From Sphingobium sp. (GTDB taxonomy: Bacteria > Pseudomonadota > Alphaproteobacteria > Sphingomonadales > Sphingomonadaceae), in assembly GCA_017744605.1 (NCBI GenBank), contig JAGIAZ010000010.1, positions 26,920 to 90,919 of the forward strand: DNA of 64,000 bases, read 5' to 3'. Both the position numbers and the translations under genes were made by a program. Position 1 is the stretch's first letter; each line of letters begins with the position of its first letter. The notes below the pieces were generated by a model, which made no database searches, was not told the DNA's origin, and saw only the letters and a list, made by a program, of their open reading frames with translations. This document shows positions 37,391 to 44,958 of the stretch, piece by piece.

Positions 37391-38355
37391 GGCGTCTGGC
37401 CGCCTTCGCGCCGCTCTTCGCGCTGGCAGCTTGCGGGCCGCACGCGGCGCCGGTGGCGAAAGCCGGCCCCGTCCGCATCATGTCGATGAATCCCTGCATC
37501 GATGCGATCCTCGTCCGTGTCGCCGATCCGGGCGAGATCGCGTCGATCAGCCATTACAGCCACGATCCCGCTGCGACTTCGATTCCCATCGCACAGGCCA
37601 TGCGTTTCCCGGCCAATGCCGGCACTGCCGAGGAGGTGGTCGCGACCCGACCCGGCATCGTTCTGCTCGGCGCGCATGGCGATCCGGCGACGCAGGCCGC
37701 CATCCGCGCGGCGGGCGTGGCAGTGGTCACCGTCGGCGTGCCCGCCACCGTCGCCGAGAGCCTCGACCAGATCCGGACCGTCGCGCGCGTGGCGGGCCAT
37801 CCCGAGCGCGGCGAGGCGCTGGTGCGGGAGATCGAGGCGGCGCTGGCGGCCGCGCGGCCGGCGCCGGGCTGGCGCGCCATCGATGCCCTTATCCGGCAAG
37901 GCAGCGGCCTTGTCCCCGGCACCGGCACATTGGCGGACGAGCTGCTCGGCCGCACCGGCTTTCGCAACATGAGCGCGGACTATGGGCTGGCGATGTGGGA
38001 CGTGCTGCCGCTCGAACCGCTCATCGCCCGCCCGCCCAAGCTCCTGCTCATGGATTTGACCGAACATCGCGGCCCGCCCGGCCTGCTCGCCAGGGTGCCC
38101 GATATGCGCATCGCCGACTTTTCCGAGCGGCTGCTGCAATGCGCAGGGCCCAATCTGATCGATGTCGCGAGACGCCTCGCTGAGATTCGCAGGCAACTGA
38201 GTAACCCCTCCCCTTCAGGGGAGGGGCTGGGGTGGGGCGTTTGGCCCCGAGATACCCGCTTCATGCGAAATGCTGTCTCGCGACGCCAGCCCCCACCCCC
38301 TTCCCCTCCCCTGAAGGGGAGGGGCTATGCTGCAAACATGGGCGTAGTGCCATGA
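37387..38355 (+). CDS. btuF: Cobalamin-binding ABC transporter lipoprotein, with repeat-derived C-terminus
   Basis: Substrate-binding protein of the B12 importer, starting with GTG (MRRLAAFAPLFALAACG) and carrying lipobox LAAC. The BtuF-like fold shows IMSMNPCIDAILVRV, ISHYSHDP, ATRPGIVLLGAHG and RTGFRNMSADYG. From about residue 273 the frame runs into a GC-rich extragenic palindrome (NPSPSGEGLGWGVW ...), adding about 50 residues unlike the family, up to a stop that overlaps btuC by 4 bp. The native end was probably near RRQLS. Confidence 0.88.
   Translation: MRRLAAFAPLFALAACGPHAAPVAKAGPVRIMSMNPCIDAILVRVADPGEIASISHYSHDPAATSIPIAQAMRFPANAGTAEEVVATRPGIVLLGAHGDPATQAAIRAAGVAVVTVGVPATVAESLDQIRTVARVAGHPERGEALVREIEAALAAARPAPGWRAIDALIRQGSGLVPGTGTLADELLGRTGFRNMSADYGLAMWDVLPLEPLIARPPKLLLMDLTEHRGPPGLLARVPDMRIADFSERLLQCAGPNLIDVARRLAEIRRQLSNPSPSGEGLGWGVWPRDTRFMRNAVSRRQPPPPSPPLKGRGYAANMGVVP
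38203..38328. repeat. REP-type palindrome pair inside the btuF 3' end
   Basis: Two inverted copies of a self-complementary unit (CCCCTCCCCTTCAGGGGAGG-GG) with GGGTGGGGCG-type flanks lie at about 38203-38240 and 38282-38328. Each unit alone forms a hairpin and together they form a larger stem. Such elements are normally extragenic; here the frame stays open through both. Confidence 0.8.
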
Positions 38356-39320
38356 CCCGCTCCGCCAGACTTGCCCTGCTTTCCCTCGGTGTCGTCGCCG
38401 CCTTCCTCTTCTCGCTGATCGCCGGAAAGGTCTGGGTGCCGCTCTGGGGCCTGGCCGATGGCGATCCGCGCATCCTCATCATGATGGACCTGCGCCTGCC
38501 GCGTGCATTGCTCGGCCTTGTCATCGGCGCGGGGTTGGGCCTGTCGGGTGCGGCACTGCAGGGCTATAGCCGCAATCCGCTCGCCGATCCGTCGATCCTC
38601 GGCATTTCCGCGGCCGCCGCGCTGGGCGCCGTGCTCGGCATCGCCTTCGGTCTCGGCGTCTCCCCGACCGCTATTGCCGCCTGCGCGATGGCGGGAGCGG
38701 GGATTGCGGTCCTCCTGCTCGCCTTGCTGGCCGGACGCAGCGCCAGCGCGGTCGCCTTCATCCTTGCCGGGACCGTGCTGTCCTCGCTCGCGGGTGCATT
38801 GACCGCCCTGGTCATCAGTCTCGCACCCAGCCCCTTCGCCACGTCGGAAATCATCAACTGGCTGATGGGCGCGCTCACGGACCGCAGCTGGGCGGAAGTC
38901 CGGATCGCCGCGCCGCTCGTCATGATGGGTTCGGCCCTGCTGTTCCTCCAGGGCCGCGCACTCGATGGGCTGACGCTCGGCGAGACCGTGGCGCGCTCGC
39001 TCGGCATTGATCTCGCGCGCCTCCAATATAGTCTCGCCGTCGCCCTGGCGCTGATCGTCGGCGGCTCGGTCGCGGTGACGGGCGTCGTCGGTTTCGTCGG
39101 GCTGATCGTGCCGCATCTCTTGCGGCCATGGTTCGGTGCGGAGCCCTCGCGCCTGCTGCTGCCCTCGCTGCTCGGCGGGGCCATGCTGACCCTGGTGGCG
39201 GACGGTCTCGTGCGCCTGGCGCCGGGCGGCAGCGAGTTGCGGCTTGGGGTGGCGATGGCGATCATCGGCACGCCTTTCTTCTTCGCTTTGTTGTTGCGCC
39301 ACCGGCGGGAGCTCGGCTGA
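38352..39320 (+). CDS. btuC: Cobalamin ABC transporter permease, FecCD family
   Basis: A 322-residue inner-membrane permease with about 10 helices. Family markers are LRLPRALLGLVIGAGLGLSG, GYSRNPLADPSILGISAAAA, and the coupling region GFVGLIVPHLLR near residue 245. It pairs with BtuD and receives B12 from BtuF. Starts at ATGA overlapping btuF and ends with TGATG overlapping btuD. Confidence 0.93.
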   Translation: MTRSARLALLSLGVVAAFLFSLIAGKVWVPLWGLADGDPRILIMMDLRLPRALLGLVIGAGLGLSGAALQGYSRNPLADPSILGISAAAALGAVLGIAFGLGVSPTAIAACAMAGAGIAVLLLALLAGRSASAVAFILAGTVLSSLAGALTALVISLAPSPFATSEIINWLMGALTDRSWAEVRIAAPLVMMGSALLFLQGRALDGLTLGETVARSLGIDLARLQYSLAVALALIVGGSVAVTGVVGFVGLIVPHLLRPWFGAEPSRLLLPSLLGGAMLTLVADGLVRLAPGGSELRLGVAMAIIGTPFFFALLLRHRRELG

Positions 39321-40093
39321 TGCTGGACGCAAAGGATCTTGGCGTGACGCTGGGCGGGGCCGGGATCCTCGCCGGCGTGAGCGCGCGCATCGAGCCGGGC
39401 AGGGTGACTGCCATCGTCGGCCCCAATGGCGCGGGCAAGTCGACGCTGTTGACCTGCCTCGCCGGGCTGCGCACGCCCGACGAGGGCGACGTGATGCTCG
39501 ATGGCGCTTCGCTGGCCGCCATGGCGGGCCGCGAGCGTGCGAAGCGCCTCGGCTATCTGCCGCAGGAAAGCCCGGTGCACTGGAATATCGCCGTGCGGGC
39601 GCTCGTCGCGCTCGGCCGCTATCCGCATCGCGACGGCATTGCCGGCGAAAGCGCCTCGGACTGGCTCGCCGTCCAGCAGGCGCTCGGCGAGATGGGCATG
39701 GCGGCGTTCATGGACCGGTCCGTCAACAGCCTCTCCGGCGGCGAGCGCGCGCGGGTGCTGCTGGCGCGCGTGCTCGCGGGCACGCCGCACTGGATCCTCG
39801 CCGACGAGCCCATGGCGGCGCTCGACCTTGCGCATCGTTACGCGCTCATGGCGCATTTGCGGGACATTGCGGCACAGGGCGTGGGCGTCGTGATCGTCAT
39901 CCACGACCTTTCGCTCGCCGCGCGCATGGCCGATGATGCCCTGCTGCTCGACAATGGCCGGCTGGTCGCATCGGGACCGGCGCGCGACGTGCTGACCCCC
40001 GCGCGTCTCGGTCCGGTCTTCGGCGTCGATTTCGCCTATGGCACCGCGGCCGACGGCCAACCCACGCTGGTCAGCGCGCCGCGACCGTGCTAG
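39320..40093 (+). CDS. btuD: Cobalamin ABC transporter ATPase
   Basis: A 257-residue ABC ATPase. Walker A GPNGAGKST (about residues 34-42), signature LSGGERARVLLAR, Walker B ILADEPMAALD, and H-loop VIVIHDLS are intact. It powers BtuC. Closest by pattern to the FepC/BtuD/HmuV group of iron and cobalamin importers. Last gene of the riboswitch operon with clear function. Confidence 0.93.
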   Translation: MLDAKDLGVTLGGAGILAGVSARIEPGRVTAIVGPNGAGKSTLLTCLAGLRTPDEGDVMLDGASLAAMAGRERAKRLGYLPQESPVHWNIAVRALVALGRYPHRDGIAGESASDWLAVQQALGEMGMAAFMDRSVNSLSGGERARVLLARVLAGTPHWILADEPMAALDLAHRYALMAHLRDIAAQGVGVVIVIHDLSLAARMADDALLLDNGRLVASGPARDVLTPARLGPVFGVDFAYGTAADGQPTLVSAPRPC

Positions 40094-40102
40094 CGCCTGC
40101 GC

Positions 40103-40282
40103 ATGGTTGCAGAACCGCGCAGGCTTCCGCTCTGGCTCCTCATCGGCGTTTATGCGTTGCCGGCCATCTTCGCGTGGTTCTTGTTGCGGCGTGGCTATTC
40201 GCACCATGTCCGGCTCGGAGCTTTTCTGCTCGCAGGCTTCTCGTTGATCACTGCTGCGGTCAGCATCGTCTCGCCTTATTGA
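40103..40282 (+). CDS. Small two-helix membrane protein
   Basis: A 59-residue frame starting MVAEPRRLPLWLLIGVYALP with two hydrophobic helices (about residues 9-26 and 37-55) split by RRGYSHHVR. It begins 9 bp after btuD and ends 45 bp before the UbiH-like gene. Family not recognised; composition and length argue for a real membrane peptide. Confidence 0.5.
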   Translation: MVAEPRRLPLWLLIGVYALPAIFAWFLLRRGYSHHVRLGAFLLAGFSLITAAVSIVSPY

Positions 40283-40327
40283 AATCCATCATTCGCAAGC
40301 GGCACAATCCTCGCTAAAGGCCGTTGT

Positions 40328-41536
40328 ATGCAGCGTTTCGATGTCATCATCCTCGGCGGCGGGCTGGTCGGCCTGTCCCTCGCCATTGCGCTGGGGCGTC
40401 ATGGCGTCACCTGCGCGGTCGTCGATCCCGCCGATCCGGTCGTGACCACCGCGGCGGGCTTCGATGGCCGTGTTTCGGCGATCGCCAGCGCCAGCTTCAA
40501 GATGTTCGACGCCATTGGCGTGGCGGCTCATCTCGAAGGCAAAACCTGCCCGATCGACCGCATCTGGGTGGGCGAGGGGCTGTCGGGCGGCGCGCTCGAC
40601 TTCGCGCCCGATCCCGACGACGGCGCGCTGGGATATATGTGCGAAAACCGTATCTTGCGCATATCCTTGGACGCAACCGCTTCCGAAGTTGCTGAAATCA
40701 CACGCTTCCAGCCCGACAAGGCTGTTGAGGTCACGCGCGACGATCTCGCCGTCATCGTCAAGCTCGCCAGCGGCGCCACGCTTTCCGCCAGCCTGCTCGT
40801 CGGCGCCGAAGGCCGCGCCAGCCCGACTCGTGAGCAGGCCGGTATCGCCGTCGCCAAATGGTCCTACCCGCACGCCGCCCTGGTGACGGCGATCGATCAC
40901 GACGAACCGCACCGGAATACGGCCTACGAGATTTTCTATACAGACGGCCCCTTCGCGCTCCTCCCCATGCAGCCCGGCACGCGCTCGGCGATCGTCTGGA
41001 CCGTCCCGACCGAACAAGGTCCGGCCTATCTGAAGCTGCCCGAGAAGGCCTGGCTCGCCGAAGCGCAGAAGCGTATGGGCGGCTTCCTCGGCGATATCCG
41101 TCTCGCCGCGCCGATGCAGAGCTATCCGCTCGGCTATCACCGCGCCGCGCGCATCACGGACCGGCGGCTCGCGCTCGTCGGCGATGCGGCCCATGGCATC
41201 CATCCGATCGCGGGGCAGGGGGTCAATCTCGGCTATCGCGATGTTGCCGCTCTGGCGGAGGTCATTGTCGAGGGCATGCGCATCGGCCTCGAGCCCGGCG
41301 ATGCGCAATTGCTCACCCGTTATCAGCGTTGGCGCGCCCTGGATTCGATCAGTGTCACCATGATGATGGATGGCCTCGTCCGCCTGTTCGACGTGCCAGG
41401 CAAGCCTGCATCTCTGGTCCGCCGCCTTGGCCTGTCCGCCGTGCAGAAGCTGGGTCCGCTCAAGGATCGCTTCATGGCCGAGGCGCGGGGCGAATCCGGT
41501 CCGCGCCCTCGCCTCCTGCTCGGCGACCTGGTCTAG
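40328..41536 (+). CDS. UbiH/Coq6-type FAD-dependent ubiquinone hydroxylase
   Basis: A 402-residue aromatic-ring monooxygenase of the ubiquinone pathway. FAD motifs: GGGLVGLSLAIALGRHG at the N-terminus, and LALVGDAAHGIHPIAGQGVN with GYRDVAALAEVI, the UbiH/F/VisC signature. Which ring position it hydroxylates cannot be told from the sequence. In alphaproteobacteria such enzymes (UbiH, UbiF, UbiL) vary in regiospecificity. Confidence 0.88.
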   Translation: MQRFDVIILGGGLVGLSLAIALGRHGVTCAVVDPADPVVTTAAGFDGRVSAIASASFKMFDAIGVAAHLEGKTCPIDRIWVGEGLSGGALDFAPDPDDGALGYMCENRILRISLDATASEVAEITRFQPDKAVEVTRDDLAVIVKLASGATLSASLLVGAEGRASPTREQAGIAVAKWSYPHAALVTAIDHDEPHRNTAYEIFYTDGPFALLPMQPGTRSAIVWTVPTEQGPAYLKLPEKAWLAEAQKRMGGFLGDIRLAAPMQSYPLGYHRAARITDRRLALVGDAAHGIHPIAGQGVNLGYRDVAALAEVIVEGMRIGLEPGDAQLLTRYQRWRALDSISVTMMMDGLVRLFDVPGKPASLVRRLGLSAVQKLGPLKDRFMAEARGESGPRPRLLLGDLV

Positions 41537-41540
41537 TCGT

Positions 41541-42299
41541 TTGATCGCGCCTGAGACCATTGCGCTGCTCGGCCTTGCCGCCGGAACTGCTGGCGTCATC
41601 GATTCCATCGCGGGCGGCGGCGGTCTCATCACCGTCCCAGCGCTGCTCGCTGCCGGCCTTCCGCCGGTCAATGCGCTCGCTACCAACAAGCTGCAGTCCG
41701 TGTTCAGCCAGATCATGTCGACCTGGCGTTATGCCCGGCGCGGCCTGATCGAATTTCGCAGCTATGGCCTGATGGCTGCCGGCATCTTCGTCACTGCCGC
41801 CATCGGGGCCTTCACCGTCCAGCATATCTCGGCCGATGCGCTGAAACGCCTGATTCCGTTCCTCGTCATCGGGGCGATGCTCTACATGCTGTTCTCGCCC
41901 CGTATGACCGATGTCGAGACTGAACCACGCGTGTCGAAGGCCGGCTATTCCCCGGTTGCCGGCGCGATCGGCTTCTACGACGGCTTCTTCGGGCCCGGCA
42001 CGGGGAGCTTCTTCACGACGAGTCTCGTTGGCCTGCGCGGGCTCGGCCTGATCCGCGCGGCGGCACACACCAAGCTCTTCAACTTCGCCAGCAATGCCGG
42101 CAGTCTCATCCTGTTTCTCGCCGCAGGCCAGGCGATCTGGCTCGTTGGCTTCGTCATGGCCGCCTGCGCCATGGCGGGAGCATGGATTGGCTCGCATCTC
42201 GCCATGCGCCACGGAGCGCGCATTATCCGCCCGTTGCTCATCGTCGCGAGCCTGGCGCTCACCGCCAAGCTGGCGTGGGACGGCTTCTTCGCGAGCTAG
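41541..42299 (+). CDS. TSUP (TauE/SafE) family membrane permease
   Basis: A 252-residue inner-membrane protein with about 7-8 helices. The family repeats are visible: DSIAGGGGLITVPALLAAGL with NALATNKLQSVF, and GFYDGFFGPGTGSFFTTSLV with TKLFNFASNAGSLI. TSUP proteins export or import sulfite, sulfoacetate or similar anions. The TTG start at 41541 (MIAPETIALLGLAAG) is chosen because it preserves the first helix. Confidence 0.85.
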   Translation: MIAPETIALLGLAAGTAGVIDSIAGGGGLITVPALLAAGLPPVNALATNKLQSVFSQIMSTWRYARRGLIEFRSYGLMAAGIFVTAAIGAFTVQHISADALKRLIPFLVIGAMLYMLFSPRMTDVETEPRVSKAGYSPVAGAIGFYDGFFGPGTGSFFTTSLVGLRGLGLIRAAAHTKLFNFASNAGSLILFLAAGQAIWLVGFVMAACAMAGAWIGSHLAMRHGARIIRPLLIVASLALTAKLAWDGFFAS

Positions 42300-42301
42300 C
42301 C

Positions 42302-42925
42302 TTATTGCAACGTCGTGTTGCGCCCGTCGTCACGGCGCATGAACTGCATCAGCTGGATCGCAAGTTCGGATCGGTTCGAAAGCGTGTCGGCCTCCAGCAT
42401 CGCCTGTTTGCCAGCCGCATCGAAGGGCGCGATCTGCCCGATGCCGTTGACCAGCGTCTCATCGTCGAGGCTTGCGACCGCCGACCAGTCGACCGAATAG
42501 CCGAGCTGCCCCGCGAACCGCTCGGCTTCTCCCTCGATCGCTGCCCGCTCGCTCGGCGCGAGAATGCCGGGATCGTCTTCCTCCGCGGTGTAGAGTTCGG
42601 CATCGACCTGGCGAAAGGGCGTCGACACATCAAGCTCGCCGACGATGCGGAAGCGCGATTCGCCCGAGAGGATGATATTGAAGCGGCCGTCGTCAAGCGC
42701 CTCGATCTCCGAGACCCGGCCCATGCACCCGATCTGGAACAGCGGCTGCGGTTCGCTGCCCAGAGCTGGCGCGCCGCTCGGCTGGATCATGCCGATACGC
42801 TGGTCCCGCGCCATCACGTCCTGGACCATCGCCCGGTAGCGCGGTTCGAAAATGTGCAGCGGCAAGTGCATGCGCGGAAAGAGAATCGCGCCGCTCAGCG
42901 GGAAGATGGCAAGGCGGCGGGACAT
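42302..42925 (-). CDS. LON substrate-binding domain protein
   Basis: A 207-residue stand-alone Lon N-terminal-like domain: LAIFPLSGAILFPRMHLPLH, then IFEPRYRAMVQD and GCMGRVSEIEALDDGRFNI. It lacks the ATPase and protease parts of Lon. Such proteins are common next to a thioredoxin-like gene; here it follows cnoX by 16 bp on the same strand. A chaperone-adaptor role is inferred. Confidence 0.9.
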   Translation of the reverse strand: MSRRLAIFPLSGAILFPRMHLPLHIFEPRYRAMVQDVMARDQRIGMIQPSGAPALGSEPQPLFQIGCMGRVSEIEALDDGRFNIILSGESRFRIVGELDVSTPFRQVDAELYTAEEDDPGILAPSERAAIEGEAERFAGQLGYSVDWSAVASLDDETLVNGIGQIAPFDAAGKQAMLEADTLSNRSELAIQLMQFMRRDDGRNTTLQ

Positions 42926-42941
42926 ATGCGCCGCGCCAGCT

Positions 42942-43853
42942 TCAGGCGAAGAGGATAGCCGAGAGACGGCGGCGCTGGTTGCTCACCCACGGATCCTCGA
43001 GACCGACGACCTCGAACAGCTGGAGCAACTGGTTGCGGGCCTTGCCGTCTTCCCAGCTCCGGTCGCGCTCGATGCTTGCGAGCAGCGCGTCGGCAGCGCC
43101 GTCGCGGTCGCCATTGGCCATGCGTGCGGCGCTGAGTTCGAAACGTGCCTCATGATCGTCCGGATCGGCTGCGATGCGCGCTTCGAGAGGGCCTGTCTCC
43201 ACGCCGGGCGTTGCGGAACGGGCAAGCGCGATAGCCGCGCGTCCGCGCTCGACATGGCTGTCCTTGGTCACATCCGCCGGCAGGCTGTCGAGCAATTGTT
43301 CCGCTTCGTCGAGCTGGCCCAGCGCGACCAGCGTGCGGATCAGGCCGCCCATGACCTCGGCATTGTCGGGCGCCATGTCGGCGAGTTGCGCGAACACGGA
43401 ATAAGCGCGTTCATTGTCACCGGCCGCGAGCACGTCTTCGCCCATCGCGATAAGCGGTGCCATATCCTGCGCCTGCTGGCTCGCTTCGCTCTGGATCGGC
43501 AGCTGGGCAAGGAGCTGGTCGAGCATCTGGCGATACTGGCCTTCCGTTCGGGCCTGTGTGAGATCCGCCACCGGCTGGCCCTGGAAGAAGGCATAGACGG
43601 TCGGGATCGACTGGACGCGGAACTGGCTCGAGATGAAGCGGTTTTCGTCGACATTGATCTTGACCAGCATCACGCCGCGATCGGCATATTCAGCGGCGAT
43701 CTTCTCGATCACCGGCGAGAGCTGCCTGCAGGGACCGCACCACTCCGCCCAGAAATCGATGAGCACGAGCTTGGACTGCGACGGCTCGACGACATCGCGC
43801 CGGAAGTCGGCGATCGCCTTTTTGTCCTGCTCGCTCAAGCCCAGCGTGGCCAA
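42942..43853 (-). CDS. cnoX: Thioredoxin-domain co-chaperone
   Basis: A 303-residue protein: thioredoxin domain (1-115) with WCGPC (C39, C42), then TPR-like repeats (Tetratric-type; MAPLIAMGEDVLAAGDNERA, PDDHEARFELSAARMANGD). This two-part layout is CnoX/YbbN, which protects proteins under oxidative stress and passes them to chaperonins. The TTG start at 43853 (MATLGLSEQDKKA) is supported by GGAG eight nt upstream. Another in-frame TTG at 43922 would add a non-conserved extension. Confidence 0.88.
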   Translation of the reverse strand: MATLGLSEQDKKAIADFRRDVVEPSQSKLVLIDFWAEWCGPCRQLSPVIEKIAAEYADRGVMLVKINVDENRFISSQFRVQSIPTVYAFFQGQPVADLTQARTEGQYRQMLDQLLAQLPIQSEASQQAQDMAPLIAMGEDVLAAGDNERAYSVFAQLADMAPDNAEVMGGLIRTLVALGQLDEAEQLLDSLPADVTKDSHVERGRAAIALARSATPGVETGPLEARIAADPDDHEARFELSAARMANGDRDGAADALLASIERDRSWEDGKARNQLLQLFEVVGLEDPWVSNQRRRLSAILFA

Positions 43854-44030
43854 CTTCTCAACTCCCTGTCGTATATCGGCGATCCGATCCCCATTATGGG
43901 GCGGCGCCACCCCCTTTCGCAAGGGCAGACCGAATTCTTTGGCCTAGCCGTAAAAGAGGCTTGCCGGGCCCGAACCGCTTTGCTAGGTGCGCGCCTCACC
44001 CGTCGCTGGGCCTCCCCGGCGACCGCCAGA

Positions 44031-44105
44031 GCGGGCGTAGCTCAGGGGTAGAGCACAACCTTGCCAAGGTTGGGGTCGAGGGTTCGAATCCCTTCGCCCG
44101 CTCCA
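44031..44105 (+). tRNA. tRNA-Gly (anticodon GCC)
   Basis: A full cloverleaf: acceptor GCGGGCG/CGCCCGC, D-loop AGGGGTA, anticodon arm CAACC-TTGCCAA-GGTTG with GCC, T-arm GAGGG-TTCGAAT-CCCTT, and encoded CCA. Its 3' side borders restriction-modification debris, a usual integration site for islands. Confidence 0.98.
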
Positions 44106-44239
44106 GATTTTCAAGATTTATCAGTATGATGCGGTGGGCCCTGGTTCGACCCTGGGTCATGGCCGCTTTTTGGGCTACCACCGGTCGAAATTGGTTCAGA
44201 TTGCCCACATCGTTCGTCGCTATGGCCAGTTCGCCCAAG

Positions 44240-44735
44240 GTGGCAGTCCAAGATCTTCGACAACGACGATTTCGGCTACACCCGCGTCACGGTTAGAGCG
44301 GCCCTTGCGGCTGCGCTATCAGGTGCGCGAAGATGCCCAGCGTTACATGGCCGAGAACGACGGTGTCGGCGAAGACGAACTATTTCGCAGCATGGCGAAG
44401 CGTGGCCGGCAGGCAAACATCAGCTTCTTCGCATTCACCGCTACGCCAAAGCACAAGACGTTGGCGGTTTTTGGCAACAGCGGTAAACCAGCTCATCGCT
44501 ACACTATGCGCCAGGTCATTGAGGAGGGGTTCATCCTCGATGTGCTCAAGCATTATACTACGTATGCCACATACTTCCGGCTGCTGAAGGCGAGTGACGA
44601 TGATCCAAATGTCGTCCGGAAAAAGGCGGCGTTGGCACGTTTCCTGAAGTTGCATCCCCACATTATCGCTCAGAAGACCGAAGTCATGGTGGAGCATTTC
44701 CATGCAGCCACCCAACACAAGGTCGGCGGCCGCGC
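44240..44735 (+). pseudogene. Type I restriction hsdM/hsdR remnants
   Basis: SKIFDNDDFGYTRVTV (about 44250-44290) is the C-terminal HsdM pattern, broken by a 1-nt insertion: reading resumes in another frame as ERPLRLRYQV. It runs directly into an HsdR piece, with SFFAFTATPKHKTLAVFG (the helicase SAT motif), AHRYTMRQVIEEGFILDVL and ALARFLKLHPHIIAQKTEVM. No start or functional domain set survives. A deletion between hsdM and hsdR plus point decay explains this. No intact specificity subunit is present. Confidence 0.8.
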
Positions 44736-44887
44736 CAATGTCAAAACGCCCTCGCTGGGCCCTTCAACTGGCGCGCGATCGGGGAGACCTACCCAAATGT
44801 GGGCTCGGCCGCTCATAGCTGCGCCAGCTCTCGACTGCATGAACAGCCCCTCGTCGGCCCGCACATGACGGAGCATCAGCGATAGCG
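44736..44887. other. Junk DNA between the remnant and the cluster promoter
   Basis: The HsdR-like frame stays open to 44868 but has lost all family pattern. I see no gene, RNA or repeat here. Confidence 0.4.
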
Positions 44888-44931
44888 TTGACATATGTAC
44901 TGCTTTGAGAATAGTTCTATATAAAGAACTA
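44888..44931 (+). promoter_or_regulatory. Promoter overlapped by a perfect palindrome (putative MarR operator)
   Basis: A -35 TTGACA (44888-44893) and a -10-like AATAGT (44910-44915) are spaced 16 bp apart. The palindrome TAGTTCT-ATATAA-AGAACTA (44912-44931) has perfect 7-bp arms over the -10 and start area, as a MarR-type repressor site would. The ATG of the receptor gene is 27 bp further on. Confidence 0.55.
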
Positions 44932-44958
44932 AATGATGTTACGGGATGGAGAGGGACA

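Noticed and set aside
44134..44868. Plus-strand frame of 244 codons as an intact gene
   Set aside because: It is a chimera of hsdM and hsdR pieces with a 1-nt insertion and no proper start; annotated as a pseudogene instead.
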